The notes under the pieces were generated by a model, which ran no database searches, was not told where the DNA came from, and saw only the letters and a program-made list of their open reading frames with translations. A DNA stretch of 64,000 nt from Lachnospiraceae bacterium (GTDB lineage: Bacteria > Bacillota > Clostridia > Lachnospirales > Lachnospiraceae). Of this stretch, positions 42,112 through 49,276 are shown piece by piece. Each line of letters starts with the position of its first letter. Positions within the stretch are counted from its first letter, which is position 1. Position numbers and translations under genes: made by a program. The DNA lies in assembly GCA_017625815.1 (NCBI GenBank), contig JAGAKD010000002.1, positions 110,642 through 174,641 on the forward strand, written 5' to 3'.

Positions 42112-43058
42112 TCAGTTACCTCCTGTGCCTCTTCCATATCTGGTATAATATATTTTTTTATTCTATGATCTGAAATTCCATAACGTTTACCAACTGTATG
42201 TATTGGAATTCCTTGTTTCAATTCTAAAATTATTTTCATTTTTAACTCCTCTGTTATTTCGATTGAGCCAAAACGTTTTTGTTGAGCAGCGGCTAAACTT
42301 TCTTTATGAGTACTAGATTTTTCTTTACCTTTATTTGCAGCACTCATCTTTTGTTTAGTTTCTTCTGATAATGCCCAACGTGGGTGCTCTGTTTCATAAT
42401 ACTTTTGTTTGCGTTCTTCAGACCAATAGTAAGTACCATTCTTTCGTTTTGTCTCTAGTATTTTATCTATAGATTCTTGTGAAAGTTTGTGGCCTTGGGC
42501 ATTTGTATTACCTTTTTTACATTCTGAACATTTTTGTCTAAATTCCGCCGACCTTTTACGTCCCTTATTTGCTAAAGAAAGCTTTTTACGAGTTTCTTCT
42601 GATACCTGACGACCCATTTGAGCAGCTGACTGCTTACATTTAGCCTCTTCTGTTGGCTTATATAGCTTGCAAGTAGTTCTAATTTTTTCTTTGTGCTCTT
42701 CAGTTAATGGTATACCACGACGTGGTGAAATTGTACCAGTATTTCTAATTTTACTTAGTTTAGCCTGTGCTTCACGACACTCTGCAAACTCTTCAGGTGT
42801 TACTTCATGGTGATCTTTTCCCATAAAAGCCATGCATGCCCAGGCTTGTTGTAAACAGAGTATATCTGGATTTTCTTTAGCTAAAAGCTTATGAGCAATA
42901 AAATGCTCTTTTGCGGTTAAGTCTATTAAATTTTCTTCGCTGTCAGATCCGCCTTGTGCTCGAGGCACAATATGATGTCGTTCTTTATAGATATTCTCAG
43001 TAATGACTCTACCACGAGTATTTAAAATATTAGTAATGAATTGATTGTAAGTTTCCAT
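42108..43058 (-). CDS. HNH homing endonuclease with NUMOD3 repeats (316 aa)
   Basis: The N-terminal HNH domain (YKERHHIVPRAQGGSDSEENL, then LTAKEHFIAHKLL) has the HH, N and H catalytic/metal set. Residues about 110-260 contain several NUMOD3-type DNA-binding repeats (LTEEHKEKIR, VSEETRKKLSLANKG, LSEETKQKMSAANKG). The C-terminal 40 residues form a helix-turn-helix (IPIHTVGKRYGISDHRIKKY). This is the classic modular architecture of free-standing or intron-borne homing nucleases. It has its own late-type promoter and lies between coupled small genes, consistent with an insertion. Confidence 0.85.
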   Translation of the reverse strand: METYNQFITNILNTRGRVITENIYKERHHIVPRAQGGSDSEENLIDLTAKEHFIAHKLLAKENPDILCLQQAWACMAFMGKDHHEVTPEEFAECREAQAKLSKIRNTGTISPRRGIPLTEEHKEKIRTTCKLYKPTEEAKCKQSAAQMGRQVSEETRKKLSLANKGRKRSAEFRQKCSECKKGNTNAQGHKLSQESIDKILETKRKNGTYYWSEERKQKYYETEHPRWALSEETKQKMSAANKGKEKSSTHKESLAAAQQKRFGSIEITEELKMKIILELKQGIPIHTVGKRYGISDHRIKKYIIPDMEEAQEVTE

Positions 43059-43085
43059 GCTTTTATTTCCTTAAATAATTTTGTT

Positions 43086-43101
43086 ATATATTTAATTTAG
43101 C
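43086..43101 (-). promoter_or_regulatory. Late-promoter variant before the HNH-NUMOD3 gene
   Basis: GCTAAATTAAATATAT, 28 nt upstream of the homing-nuclease start. It shares GCTAAATTA with the late consensus. Confidence 0.45.
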
Positions 43102-43143
43102 TTATTTTTAAGCATAAAAACTTACAATTCAAAAAACTATTTT

Positions 43144-44556
43144 CTACATTTCAGCAAGAATATCTTCTGAAACACTATTTGGGTCTATGTTATCCACAGC
43201 TATTCCAGACAGACACTTAAAAGCAAAATTCTTGTGCTTATATGCGCAGAACTTAGGTCTATTAAGAATTCTTACTACTACACCCTCTCTAACGTGAGTC
43301 TGTCCAATTGGGTCTGGTCCATCGTAGAACTTTTCAGCGGCATTAAGTATAATATCTGATGCAGTTGGCATAGTAAGTCCAGATTCCTCAAGAACTTTTA
43401 CCTCCTCTTCAGAAGGAAGAATACCCTTATAAAATACTGGAACGGTCTTAATACCCATCTGCTCACATCTATATCTCATAAAGTCTGGAGTGTATTCTAC
43501 TACAAAACCATCTTCATTAGTCATAGTCATTCTGTAAACATAACAGTCTGATACCGGAACATCAAACTCTACTGCAAAATCTCGATCAGTAATAGACGCA
43601 TTTTCATTTATCATTACTTGTTTACCAGTTGGTGCACAACCATAAGAGAAGCAAGTAGTTTCACCGTATTGCTTGATAAAGTCCTTGTCATTGAGCTTCT
43701 TGTTTTCACAATTACCCATAATTGGAGCTCCAGTATCAGTAAAACCAACTACTTCGTAGTAAACAGTTTCACCTTTCATAAGCTTTCCTTCAAACTTCTT
43801 AGCGTGCTGCTCTCTAAAAGCATTTGAGCCATAGAAACCTTCACCGTCAAAGTCTCCAAGAACTACTCTACGAGTTCCTGAAACATAGCCGTACTCATAG
43901 ATTGGCTTACCAGGTCTTCTAAGAATTCTATCAAGTAGAGTTCTCTTGTAACCAGTTAGTCTTGGAAGGTAGCCAGTTCTCTGAGAAGTTCCATGCATCT
44001 TAAGAGTAATTTCTATCTCATCACCTGGCTTGAAGGCACCAAGATTATAAGCAAGTTGTTCAGTATCAGCATGCTCTGCAAAAAGTGGTGCAATTGGATC
44101 CTTCTTCTTACGAGTTCTATTACCGTCAGTTGGATGTCCGGTTCTCTTAGTAGTCTTTGGTATGTACTTCTTGCAGATTTCATGACCATTAAATACATTG
44201 ATAATATCACCTTCTGCAAGCTTTGAAATATCACCAAAAGCTTCGAGAGAAGTAATTGGAAGGAAAAGTCCGTCTGACTTCTCACCTCTAAGTCTGATAG
44301 TAGTTACATTTCTCTTGTCTGGGTCCATATAACCACCAATATTATTTCCGTTTTCGTCCTTCTTTCTGAGAAGGTTGTTCTTTTCCGCAAATTCTACTGA
44401 AAGCTGTCCATCAGTTGGGAAGTAAACACCAAGCTGGTTGTCTACATAATCAAGTGAAACAACTACAGTATTTCCAAAGCATTCACCACACTGAAGTCTA
44501 TCAGCATTTGAATGCTTTCTAAGATTCTTAATTCTAGTTATGTATGCGTTATACAT
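43144..44556 (-). CDS. RNA ligase, DRB0094/Rnl5-like (470 aa)
   Basis: An N-terminal OB-like segment (residues 1-125, ITRIKNLRKHSNADRLQCGECF...) precedes a nucleotidyltransferase core. Motif I is ITLKMHGTSQRTGYL with the candidate adenylated lysine K186, motif III lies near YYEVVGF (about residue 268), and a late REGVVVR...YKHKNFAFK (about residues 420-450) supplies motifs IV and V. This arrangement with an N-terminal OB domain fits the Deinococcus DRB0094/Rnl5 RNA ligases, which seal 3'-OH/5'-phosphate RNA nicks. It is the sealing enzyme of a possible RNA-repair set with the kinase-HD protein (49.3 kb) and RlaP-like protein (47.1 kb). Confidence 0.8.
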   Translation of the reverse strand: MYNAYITRIKNLRKHSNADRLQCGECFGNTVVVSLDYVDNQLGVYFPTDGQLSVEFAEKNNLLRKKDENGNNIGGYMDPDKRNVTTIRLRGEKSDGLFLPITSLEAFGDISKLAEGDIINVFNGHEICKKYIPKTTKRTGHPTDGNRTRKKKDPIAPLFAEHADTEQLAYNLGAFKPGDEIEITLKMHGTSQRTGYLPRLTGYKRTLLDRILRRPGKPIYEYGYVSGTRRVVLGDFDGEGFYGSNAFREQHAKKFEGKLMKGETVYYEVVGFTDTGAPIMGNCENKKLNDKDFIKQYGETTCFSYGCAPTGKQVMINENASITDRDFAVEFDVPVSDCYVYRMTMTNEDGFVVEYTPDFMRYRCEQMGIKTVPVFYKGILPSEEEVKVLEESGLTMPTASDIILNAAEKFYDGPDPIGQTHVREGVVVRILNRPKFCAYKHKNFAFKCLSGIAVDNIDPNSVSEDILAEM

Positions 44557-44570
44557 TGTTTATCACTCCT

Positions 44571-44804
44571 TTATTTCTTTCTACCTACTGTACAAGCTTT
44601 ATACACCCAATAACCTATTGCATACGGAGCTAATATAGTATTAAGTAAAATAGTTATTAAAATTGTACCAAAAATATTTACTTTGATAGTGTTATATATC
44701 ACTACTGGATTGAAAAATTCAAAACCAGCTGCGTTACATGATACGCCAATAAAGCAAGCAATACCTAAACTTATAAACATATACATAAATATTGCTATAA
44801 TCAT
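44571..44804 (-). CDS. Two-helix membrane protein, family copy 2 (77 aa)
   Basis: Two transmembrane segments (residues about 2-22 and 43-70). The motif FFNPVVIYNTIKVNIFGTIL...LNTILAPYAIGYWVY parallels copies at 41836 and 45128. Short basic C-terminus VGRKK. No enzymatic motif; possible envelope or superinfection-exclusion peptide family. Confidence 0.65.
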   Translation of the reverse strand: MIIAIFMYMFISLGIACFIGVSCNAAGFEFFNPVVIYNTIKVNIFGTILITILLNTILAPYAIGYWVYKACTVGRKK

Positions 44805-44820
44805 AGTATCACTCCTTATA

Positions 44821-45126
44821 TTAACTTTCGCGGTCAGCAGTAATGTCTTTCTTAGTATATCTAAATTTACTCTTAATAAAAGTTTCTACTTTTCTTAAAG
44901 CTTCACACTCAATTTGATATGTTTGATCGTTTGGATCACAATCCATACCCGTTAAGTAATGCAACTCAAAAAGAATCTTATCAATAATATCTTGTTCTTT
45001 TGCATAACCATATTCAAGTAGACCATTTGCTACATGAACGTTTCTACCTATGGTTCCAATATACCCATCATTAAGTTCTTTTATTTTATCAGCGAGTTCT
45101 ACAATTCTTTTATCTACTAAACTCAT
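44821..45126 (-). CDS. Hypothetical protein (101 aa)
   Basis: Helical acidic protein, LVDKRIVELADKIKELNDGY followed by a central helix pair and LRKVETFIKSKF. No family recognised. It sits between two members of the two-helix membrane family with 1-17 nt gaps, clearly within one operon. Confidence 0.65.
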   Translation of the reverse strand: MSLVDKRIVELADKIKELNDGYIGTIGRNVHVANGLLEYGYAKEQDIIDKILFELHYLTGMDCDPNDQTYQIECEALRKVETFIKSKFRYTKKDITADRES

Positions 45127-45127
45127 A

Positions 45128-45388
45128 TTATTTCTCCTTTTTTAAAAATATTTTACGACTATACCATATTAACACAAATGGTAAGTAAATAATGTTTAAA
45201 ATAACTCCTATTAGTATTGCACCAAACCAATTAAATCGAGTTTTTTGATGCAAATAAGCTGGGCTAAAACAAGTAAAGCCTGATTTAAGAAAAATTTCTG
45301 GCCAAATGTCAGTTAAAATAATAGTTAACATAACAATTAAAAATACATAGACTAATAAACTTAAAATAATTATTACATATACTGGCAT
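45128..45388 (-). CDS. Two-helix membrane protein, family copy 3 (86 aa)
   Basis: Hydrophobic segments at residues about 4-26 and 52-75. The loop and second helix (CFSPAYLHQKTRFNWFGAILIGVILNIIYLPFVLIW, in parts) match copies 1 and 2. GGAGG before ATG at 45388 supports this start rather than one 48 nt upstream. Overlap and spacing place it in the 44.6-46.5 kb small-gene operon. Confidence 0.65.
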   Translation of the reverse strand: MPVYVIIILSLLVYVFLIVMLTIILTDIWPEIFLKSGFTCFSPAYLHQKTRFNWFGAILIGVILNIIYLPFVLIWYSRKIFLKKEK

Positions 45389-45389
45389 A

Positions 45390-45647
45390 TCAATTCCTCC
45401 AATAAACACAAAGATCTGGGGCTGTGATAGGACCAAAATCTACTGTATAGCCAAGAAATTCTAATAAGTGTCCAAGGTCACCCGCCTCTGAAGCAGTTTC
45501 TATATTTTCTATTCTACAATAATACTTACCCTCAGCTGCTGCACCTCTTATAATATTTTCTGCTCTTTTAAATAATTCTGGCGAAACTCTTTGATAGAGA
45601 GTTATCATTGCCAGCTCTCTTGTCTTTTCTTTGTGATCGCTTAACAT
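45390..45647 (-). CDS. Hypothetical protein (85 aa)
   Basis: Small soluble protein; YYCRIENIETASEAGDLGHLLEFLGYTVDF near the C-terminus suggests a compact alpha/beta fold. Unrecognised. One-base gap to the following membrane-protein gene. Confidence 0.6.
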   Translation of the reverse strand: MLSDHKEKTRELAMITLYQRVSPELFKRAENIIRGAAAEGKYYCRIENIETASEAGDLGHLLEFLGYTVDFGPITAPDLCVYWRN

Positions 45648-45649
45648 GG

Positions 45650-45901
45650 TTAGTCCCTCCAGTTAGTTATTGCACTAATCATATTCCAGAAAGTAAGCGC
45701 AGTCCAAAGTAAAATTTCAAAATAATAACTTAGACGAAGTCTATTTATTACCATTTCTGAGTCTTTAAAGCTTCCACCTTCTTGAACTGAAACTTGAACG
45801 TCATTAAAGTCTAGCTGACAAAGTTCTACTATAGTTACAACCAAAGAAATTAGACATAGTATACAAAAAATTATTGAAATTATACTCATACATTTACTCA
45901 T
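45650..45901 (-). CDS. Membrane protein (83 aa)
   Basis: Residues 5-28 (MSIISIIFCILCLISLVVTIV) form a transmembrane segment and residues about 63-80 a second. A polar loop (DFNDVQVSVQEGGSFKDSEMVIN) lies between. Overlaps the upstream gene by 8 nt. Function unknown. Confidence 0.6.
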   Translation of the reverse strand: MSKCMSIISIIFCILCLISLVVTIVELCQLDFNDVQVSVQEGGSFKDSEMVINRLRLSYYFEILLWTALTFWNMISAITNWRD

Positions 45902-46139
45902 TATTTTTTACCTCGATTCCATAATCTTTTAATTCTTCTGCTGCCATTACAGGTGTTGAACTGTCATTTGATATACAAACCAAATGAATATAACCAAGCT
46001 GACCATCACCATATAACTGAGCAACATTAGAACTTGCTTCAGTATAATTTTCACCTATAGTTATGCCACTTTCTTTTGTGCCTGTGAAGTTGTTGTCGTC
46101 GTCAAACCACTCAACTTCATATTTATAAAAATATATCAT
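45894..46139 (-). CDS. Hypothetical protein (81 aa)
   Basis: Starts MIYFYKYEVEWFDDDNNFTGTKESGI and continues GENYTEASSNVAQLYG, giving a beta-beta-alpha layout resembling small phage proteins of the type V-x-W-x-D-x-x. No function recognised. Adjacent to a helical gene with a 1-nt gap. Confidence 0.6.
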   Translation of the reverse strand: MIYFYKYEVEWFDDDNNFTGTKESGITIGENYTEASSNVAQLYGDGQLGYIHLVCISNDSSTPVMAAEELKDYGIEVKNNE

Positions 46140-46140
46140 C

Positions 46141-46335
46141 TTAGTCTTGCTCTTTCTCTTTTAGTTCAAGCATACGGCTTTGAGCGAGCATTCCTAAGTA
46201 ATGATTTGCAAAACCAAGCATTCTTACAATCTCAAGTGGGTTGTCACTTACACAAATTCTACAAATGCAACCGTCTAATGAACGTAATTGGTCATCTTTT
46301 TCAAAGTGTGTGAAAGGTTTATCCTTTAATTGCAT
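46141..46335 (-). CDS. Hypothetical protein (64 aa)
   Basis: Short protein with FTHFEKDDQLRSLDGCICRICVSDNPLEIVRML and a C-terminal charged helix. C-x-C-x-x-C near residue 22 could bind metal but is unproven. TAATG-type junction with the upstream 61-residue gene. Confidence 0.6.
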   Translation of the reverse strand: MQLKDKPFTHFEKDDQLRSLDGCICRICVSDNPLEIVRMLGFANHYLGMLAQSRMLELKEKEQD

Positions 46336-46520
46336 TATAGTGCCTCCAATTCTTTCTCTTTTTCTTTTTGATATTGCTTACATAAAGCAATTACCTGTTT
46401 TGTTAAATCAAGAGGTGCCTCTGTCTGCTCAGCCGCCATCTCAATTTCAACCATAAATTTTGTCACGTCGTCAATAACATATAGCAAATTACTTGCTTTT
46501 ACTGCAGTTTCTTTTGTCAT
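46335..46520 (-). CDS. Small helical protein (61 aa)
   Basis: Almost wholly helical (ASNLLYVIDDVTKFMVEIEMAAEQTEAPLDLTKQVIALCKQYQKEKEKEL in parts), probably a coiled coil. Overlaps the macro-domain gene by 4 nt (ATGA), so translation is coupled. Function unknown. Confidence 0.6.
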   Translation of the reverse strand: MTKETAVKASNLLYVIDDVTKFMVEIEMAAEQTEAPLDLTKQVIALCKQYQKEKEKELEAL

Positions 46521-46996
46521 CCTTTATCACACTCGCATATTAAAATTTCTAGCTTACTTTGACCGAAGATGTCCTCAATAATTTGACGAACAATATTCCA
46601 GTCTCCACCGCCTCGTTTGCAGCCCATATATTTGGGGAAGGCTACTGAATAACCCATATCTTCTATAACTCTTTTCATACTCTCTAAAGCTGTCCTAAGA
46701 GCTCCATATTGAGTATAAACTCCGGTATAGCCGTATCTATCCTGTGCAAAGATATTTACAATATATCTATCTTCAATATCTTCATAATTAATGGGTACAG
46801 CTTGCCAAGTTCCAAGTGGGGACTTTCCTTCTTGCTTATACTCATCACAATATCTGCTGTAATTCATATAAACGTGTGGAAATTTTTCTTTAACTTGCTT
46901 AGCTAAACCAGAACCCATAACACCTTGACAATTTACTTGGTGACAAATCATATTTGCTCCAGACTCAAAGATATTACATTTAATTTCCTTTACCAT
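46517..46996 (-). CDS. Macro-domain protein (159 aa)
   Basis: Residues 13-35 read GANMICHQVNCQGVMGSGLAKQV, the macro-domain ADP-ribose-binding motif (VN-x-x-G-x-MG-x-G-L-A). YPKYMGCKRGGGDW-type sequence later forms the second loop. Family members bind ADP-ribose, de-ADP-ribosylate targets or act as ADP-ribose-1''-phosphate phosphatases, a by-product step of tRNA splicing. ATG at 46996 with GGAGG is preferred; longer frames run through the terminator-promoter hairpin. Opens an early operon. A counter-defence or RNA-repair by-product role is inferred. Confidence 0.8.
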   Translation of the reverse strand: MVKEIKCNIFESGANMICHQVNCQGVMGSGLAKQVKEKFPHVYMNYSRYCDEYKQEGKSPLGTWQAVPINYEDIEDRYIVNIFAQDRYGYTGVYTQYGALRTALESMKRVIEDMGYSVAFPKYMGCKRGGGDWNIVRQIIEDIFGQSKLEILICECDKG

Positions 46997-47012
46997 AAAG
47001 CCTCCAAAATAA

Positions 47013-47055
47013 AAATTTGCTCTAATATATAATACAATATACATAGAGCAAATTT
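47013..47055 (-). promoter_or_regulatory. Promoter embedded in a terminator hairpin
   Basis: AAATTTGCTCTA / TAGAGCAAATTT forms a 12-bp stem followed by T-rich sequence, i.e. a terminator for the RlaP-like gene. Its 19-nt loop holds ATATTGTATTATATA, a match to the early/middle promoter motif. The macro-domain start codon is 17 nt beyond the hairpin. Confidence 0.6.
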
Positions 47056-47060
47056 GCTTA

Positions 47061-48089
47061 TTAAATTTCATTTTTAACAATTCTTTCGTTAACTGAAGCT
47101 ACAAACTCATTAATTTTCTTATAGTCTGGCTTCTCTGGAAGCTCAGTAGTTTCTTTAAGTCTATCAAGCTTTGCCTCATACTCATCTACAATCTCAAAGA
47201 ATTCTTTTGTAGGTTGGTCTCGGTCGTCAAGATACTTACCATCTCTAATGCTCATTAAGAAGTCGTGGTCTTTCTCTCTATAAGTAATAATCTCACCCTT
47301 TTCAAGAATATCAAAACACATTAAATAAAGTCTAATAAGGTGCATCATATGCTTGTTAAGCTTACCACGTTCAATAGCATTAGCATTACGATGTCCAATC
47401 TTGTTATATTCTTTAACAATATTGTTCATTTCAAGCCACATACTCTTGTAATCTCTGAGTGGGTAGTGAGTAAGATTTACATCCATAAAGATTTCTGTTT
47501 CGTAACCTTCATTAACTGCCTTATCAATATAAAGCTTAATTGCATCCTCAGGCATTTCGAGGTATTGTTGCTTGAATGTATAAGCTGCATTGTTAATACT
47601 ATTTAAAATATGTTGCTCTTGACCAGCTTGACCAATAAGTCTACCTGCTTTGTTGTCAAGTCGACGTAATTGGGCGTTTGCATAACCACCAAATGAGTGA
47701 ATACACTTCTTAGAAAGAAACAAATGACGATTATCAAGAAGTTCTTTACCAATATCTGAAAGATATAAATAATGTTCTGGCTTACCGCCAAGCATTTCAA
47801 TAGTATTTGGGTTAACGTTTGATAACAAATGAATCAGCTTATTAAAACTATAAATAACTGTATCTGTTTCATCGTTAGTAAATTGTTCAAAATTTTGATT
47901 TGTAAGAATATCCATCTTACTATTTAGAGCACAACCTCTGATATCTACATCAGAAGTTTCGATATTTGTACCATAAGCATGACTTCCACCAAGTGTAAGA
48001 AGAATAATATTCTTACCAAGATGTTCATTTGTCTTTAAAAAGTCATACTTGGGGCTACTAACTTCTGCTTTAATTTGGTCTAGCGTCAT
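47061..48089 (-). CDS. RlaP-like nucleotidyltransferase (342 aa)
   Basis: LTLGGSHAYGTNIETSDVDIRG (about residues 27-48) is the Pol-beta nucleotidyltransferase signature GGSHAYG-x-x-x-x-x-SD-x-D-x-RG. This matches the RNA-repair-associated RlaP/YcgL family, found in bacterial RNA-repair operons with ligases and 5'-kinases. The remainder (LRRLDNKAGRLIGQAGQ, HMMHLIRLYLMCFDILEKGEI in parts) is also typical. ATG at 48089 has AGGTG upstream. Probable transfer of nucleotides to RNA or tRNA ends; substrate unproven. Confidence 0.75.
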   Translation of the reverse strand: MTLDQIKAEVSSPKYDFLKTNEHLGKNIILLTLGGSHAYGTNIETSDVDIRGCALNSKMDILTNQNFEQFTNDETDTVIYSFNKLIHLLSNVNPNTIEMLGGKPEHYLYLSDIGKELLDNRHLFLSKKCIHSFGGYANAQLRRLDNKAGRLIGQAGQEQHILNSINNAAYTFKQQYLEMPEDAIKLYIDKAVNEGYETEIFMDVNLTHYPLRDYKSMWLEMNNIVKEYNKIGHRNANAIERGKLNKHMMHLIRLYLMCFDILEKGEIITYREKDHDFLMSIRDGKYLDDRDQPTKEFFEIVDEYEAKLDRLKETTELPEKPDYKKINEFVASVNERIVKNEI

Positions 48090-48099
48090 TAAAATCACC

Positions 48100-48543
48100 T
48101 CAATTTCTAAGTTCTTCTCTCACTGCCATTAAAATCTTCCCAAGTCGATTTTCACCAACTATATCTTTACACTTCTCACAATAACAATCGCCCCAGCAGT
48201 TGTCATGCCAGTAGGTGCCTTCAATAAGTTTAGCATCACCAGTTGCAAGAAGTTTTTCTCTCAAATTATAGTTCTGTTCAAACTTTGCTTTTACAATTTC
48301 ATACATCTTTTGAGTCTTAACTTCTTCCCAGTCAGGTCTTAGAGTAAGCTTTCTTCCAAGTTTCTTGGAATCTCTCGGACTTAAATTTTGAAATTTGTAT
48401 CTTTCTTCAACAATTTGAGTTTTTTGAGCATGGAAGGCTGCTTCACTGTTAGTATAAGTAATGCCTTCATAGAGCACCGGAGCCATATAAAAGTTGCTCA
48501 AAAAATCATAGTCACCATCAAATATGTCAATTATTTTCTTCAT
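48100..48543 (-). CDS. NADAR-domain protein (147 aa)
   Basis: DGDYDFLSNFYMAPVLYEGITY followed by NSEAAFHAQKT and, at the end, YWHDNCWGDCYCEKCKDIVGENRLGKILMAVREEL in parts, match the NADAR (DUF1768) family: FLSNFY, G-x-x-Y-x-x-x-E, WG...G-x-N-x-LG-x-x-LM-x-x-R. NADAR proteins hydrolyse N-glycosidic ADP-ribose bonds and some remove ADP-ribose from DNA guanine. Located with macro-domain and RNA-repair genes, it may counter host ADP-ribosylating toxins. Activity here is inferred. Confidence 0.8.
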   Translation of the reverse strand: MKKIIDIFDGDYDFLSNFYMAPVLYEGITYTNSEAAFHAQKTQIVEERYKFQNLSPRDSKKLGRKLTLRPDWEEVKTQKMYEIVKAKFEQNYNLREKLLATGDAKLIEGTYWHDNCWGDCYCEKCKDIVGENRLGKILMAVREELRN

Positions 48544-48832
48544 GTCTATCTATCTCCAATCTTTCAATAGTAATGTCTTGAATTCCTCGAGTAGTTAAGG
48601 GTACAATCATACAATTATAGACTCCCAGTGTTGATAAGGTATCATTAATTGAATCTAATACAAGTCGTATTGACTCTGCAGGTGCATTACCTAAATCAAC
48701 TTTTATTAAGTTAACAAAAGACGCATCTAGTGAAATTTGTTCGACAGCTTTATTAACTATATTTGCAATATCTGCTATTTTTGCGCCATCAGCTACTTCT
48801 AATGTTAAATTTTTAATATTTATCTTAGCCAT
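48527..48832 (-). CDS. Hypothetical protein (101 aa)
   Basis: Unrecognised alpha/beta protein (INIKNLTLEVADGAKIADIANIVNKAV..., later VYNCMIVPLTTRGIQDITIERLEI). Overlaps the NADAR gene by 17 nt, so the two are probably co-translated. No motif visible. Confidence 0.6.
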   Translation of the reverse strand: MAKINIKNLTLEVADGAKIADIANIVNKAVEQISLDASFVNLIKVDLGNAPAESIRLVLDSINDTLSTLGVYNCMIVPLTTRGIQDITIERLEIDRHEENN

Positions 48833-48833
48833 A

Positions 48834-49067
48834 TTAATCCTCTATATAAGTTTCTGGCTTGCCATTTGCTGAAAAAGTATAAACTACTTTAGCACACACC
48901 TTTTCAACATCGGCTTCTGCACAAATAGACTCAGAACAACCGTTTGACAGATTTATATCACCTCTATTTGAGACTATATAAACATCTCCGTGCCACAAAA
49001 AGCAATCTCCCATACTTAAAGTATTTCTTGCTACTTTATACATTACTTTTTCTTCATAACATCTCAT
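48834..49067 (-). CDS. Small protein of the LxxGxxF family (77 aa)
   Basis: LSMGDCFLWHGDVYIVSNRGDINLSNG follows the pattern L-x-x-G-x-x-F-x-x-x-x-x-Y-x-V ... L-x-x-G shared with genes at 40543, 49064 and 52215. The start at 49067 is set by AGGAGGG 7 nt upstream. Its ATGA overlap with the next gene (49064) supports coupled expression. Function unknown. Confidence 0.6.
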   Translation of the reverse strand: MRCYEEKVMYKVARNTLSMGDCFLWHGDVYIVSNRGDINLSNGCSESICAEADVEKVCAKVVYTFSANGKPETYIED

Positions 49068-49276
49068 ATTCCGTCCCTCCTTGGAATAGCTAAATCTACA
49101 CCATCAATTACATATCTAAGTTCAATAGGACACACCCCAGCAATATCACAAAAAGTTACATGGTGTCCATTATGTAAACAAATTGCATTTGAAGCAGTAT
49201 CATTTGAAATCTTGATATAACAAGTTTCAAGACACTTAAAAGCTTCGCCGCGTTTTAATTCCTTAAAATATTTCAT
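49064..49276 (-). CDS. Small protein of the LxxGxxF family (70 aa)
   Basis: KYFKELKRGEAFKCLETCYIKISNDTASNAICLHNGHHV has the family layout L-x-x-G-x-x-F-x-x-x-x-x-Y-x-K ... NA-x-x-L-x-x-G. Overlaps the end of the kinase-HD gene by 4 nt. May be a small SH3-like adaptor; unproven. Confidence 0.6.
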   Translation of the reverse strand: MKYFKELKRGEAFKCLETCYIKISNDTASNAICLHNGHHVTFCDIAGVCPIELRYVIDGVDLAIPRRDGI

